Source: Enterobacteriaceae endosymbiont of Donacia crassipes (GTDB lineage Bacteria > Pseudomonadota > Gammaproteobacteria > Enterobacterales > Enterobacteriaceae). Taken from it: 15,468 nucleotides of DNA. Shown here one piece after another: positions 15,142 through 15,468 of the stretch. The stretch is from NCBI RefSeq assembly GCF_012569785.1, contig NZ_CP046202.1, positions 93,843 through 109,310 of the forward strand, written 5' to 3'. Every line of letters starts with the position of its first letter. Position 1 is the stretch's first letter. The notes under the pieces are model-generated. The model had not been told where the DNA came from, ran no database searches, and saw only the letters and a list, made by a program, of their open reading frames with translations. The position numbers were made by a program, and so were the translations under genes.

Positions 15142-15468
15142 ATGACAACAATAGTTAGTGTAAGGAGAAATGGTAATGTAGTTATTGGTGGTGATGGACA
15201 AGCAACTCTTGGTCATATTATAATGAAAGGAAATGTAAAAAAAATTCGTAAATTATATAATGATACGGTAATTGCTGGTTTTGCTGGTGGTACTGCAGAT
15301 GCTTTTACTCTTTTTGAGTTATTTGAACAAAAATTAGAAATACATCAGGGAAATTTAATTAAATCTGCAGTTGAATTAGCAAAAGATTGGAGAACAGATC
15401 GTATTTTACGTAAATTAGAAGCATTATTAGTAATAGCAGATAAAATTACTTCTTTAATTATTACAGGA
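15142..15468 (+). CDS. hslV: ATP-dependent protease peptidase subunit HslV (ClpQ), 3'-truncated by window edge
   Basis: HslV forms a double hexameric ring of threonine peptidases that degrades proteins fed by the HslU ATPase. The 109 visible codons read [20 protein letters not shown] and continue nearly identical to E. coli: [58 protein letters not shown], ending at SLIITG. Thr2, which becomes the N-terminal nucleophile once Met is removed, is present, as are the GDGQ and lysine-bearing [10 protein letters not shown] segments. About 67 C-terminal residues lie beyond the window. GAGGA stands eight bases before the ATG. The leader carries the long inverted repeat at 15077-15126. hslU would be expected next. 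Confidence 0.97.
   Translation, partial: MTTIVSVRRNGNVVIGGDGQATLGHIIMKGNVKKIRKLYNDTVIAGFAGGTADAFTLFELFEQKLEIHQGNLIKSAVELAKDWRTDRILRKLEALLVIADKITSLIITG

Noticed and set aside
1..15468. CRISPR arrays, insertion sequences, prophage or integron parts
   Set aside because: No spaced identical repeats, transposase, integrase or phage genes seen; every long frame is a known housekeeping gene.

Overview
The window is a very A+T-rich, compact piece of chromosome. It encodes ordinary housekeeping proteins whose closest recognisable relatives are Enterobacterales proteins; I matched them by eye to remembered E. coli sequences. Extreme A/T bias, Lys/Asn/Ile-rich proteins, long poly-A runs inside genes, small gaps and complete absence of mobile DNA point to the reduced genome of an obligate insect endosymbiont of the Buchnera/Wigglesworthia/Blochmannia kind. 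I cannot name the genus from this sequence alone.

Layout. (1) 1-1492: the 3' part of prfA (release factor 1), then prmC, which methylates the release-factor GGQ glutamine. (2) 1594-7553: a translation cluster in the classical enterobacterial order thrS-infC-rpmI-rplT-pheS-pheT, all on the + strand; infC is read from an AUU start that an ATG-only reading would miss. (3) 7651-12122: ribE (riboflavin synthase) and tyrS on +, then tRNA-Val(GAC) and the MATE exporter mdtK on -, grxD on + and rnt on -. From memory these all belong to one neighbourhood of the E. coli chromosome, so this is a condensed remnant of an ancestral region. (4) 12305-14208: the complete minC-minD-minE division-site operon. 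(5) 14224-14904: tsaB (t6A tRNA modification) on -. (6) 15142 to the end: the 5' part of hslV, the protease subunit of HslVU.

How the genes work together: most serve translation (initiation, three aminoacyl-tRNA synthetases, two ribosomal proteins, termination, tRNA maturation and modification). The rest cover septum placement, iron-sulfur/redox handling, flavin supply, export and proteolysis. No gap exceeds 300 bases; the longest are 14905-15141 and 12123-12304, and both hold A/T-only inverted repeats ahead of the next gene's ribosome-binding site.

No novel multi-gene system is visible. The most notable observations are the apparent loss of proofreading in two clustered synthetases (ThrRS lacks its whole editing region; the PheRS beta-subunit editing motifs are eroded), the preserved AUU start of infC behind an exceptionally complete Shine-Dalgarno sequence, a 19-bp perfect inverted repeat in the hslV leader, and many long poly-A tracts inside open genes.
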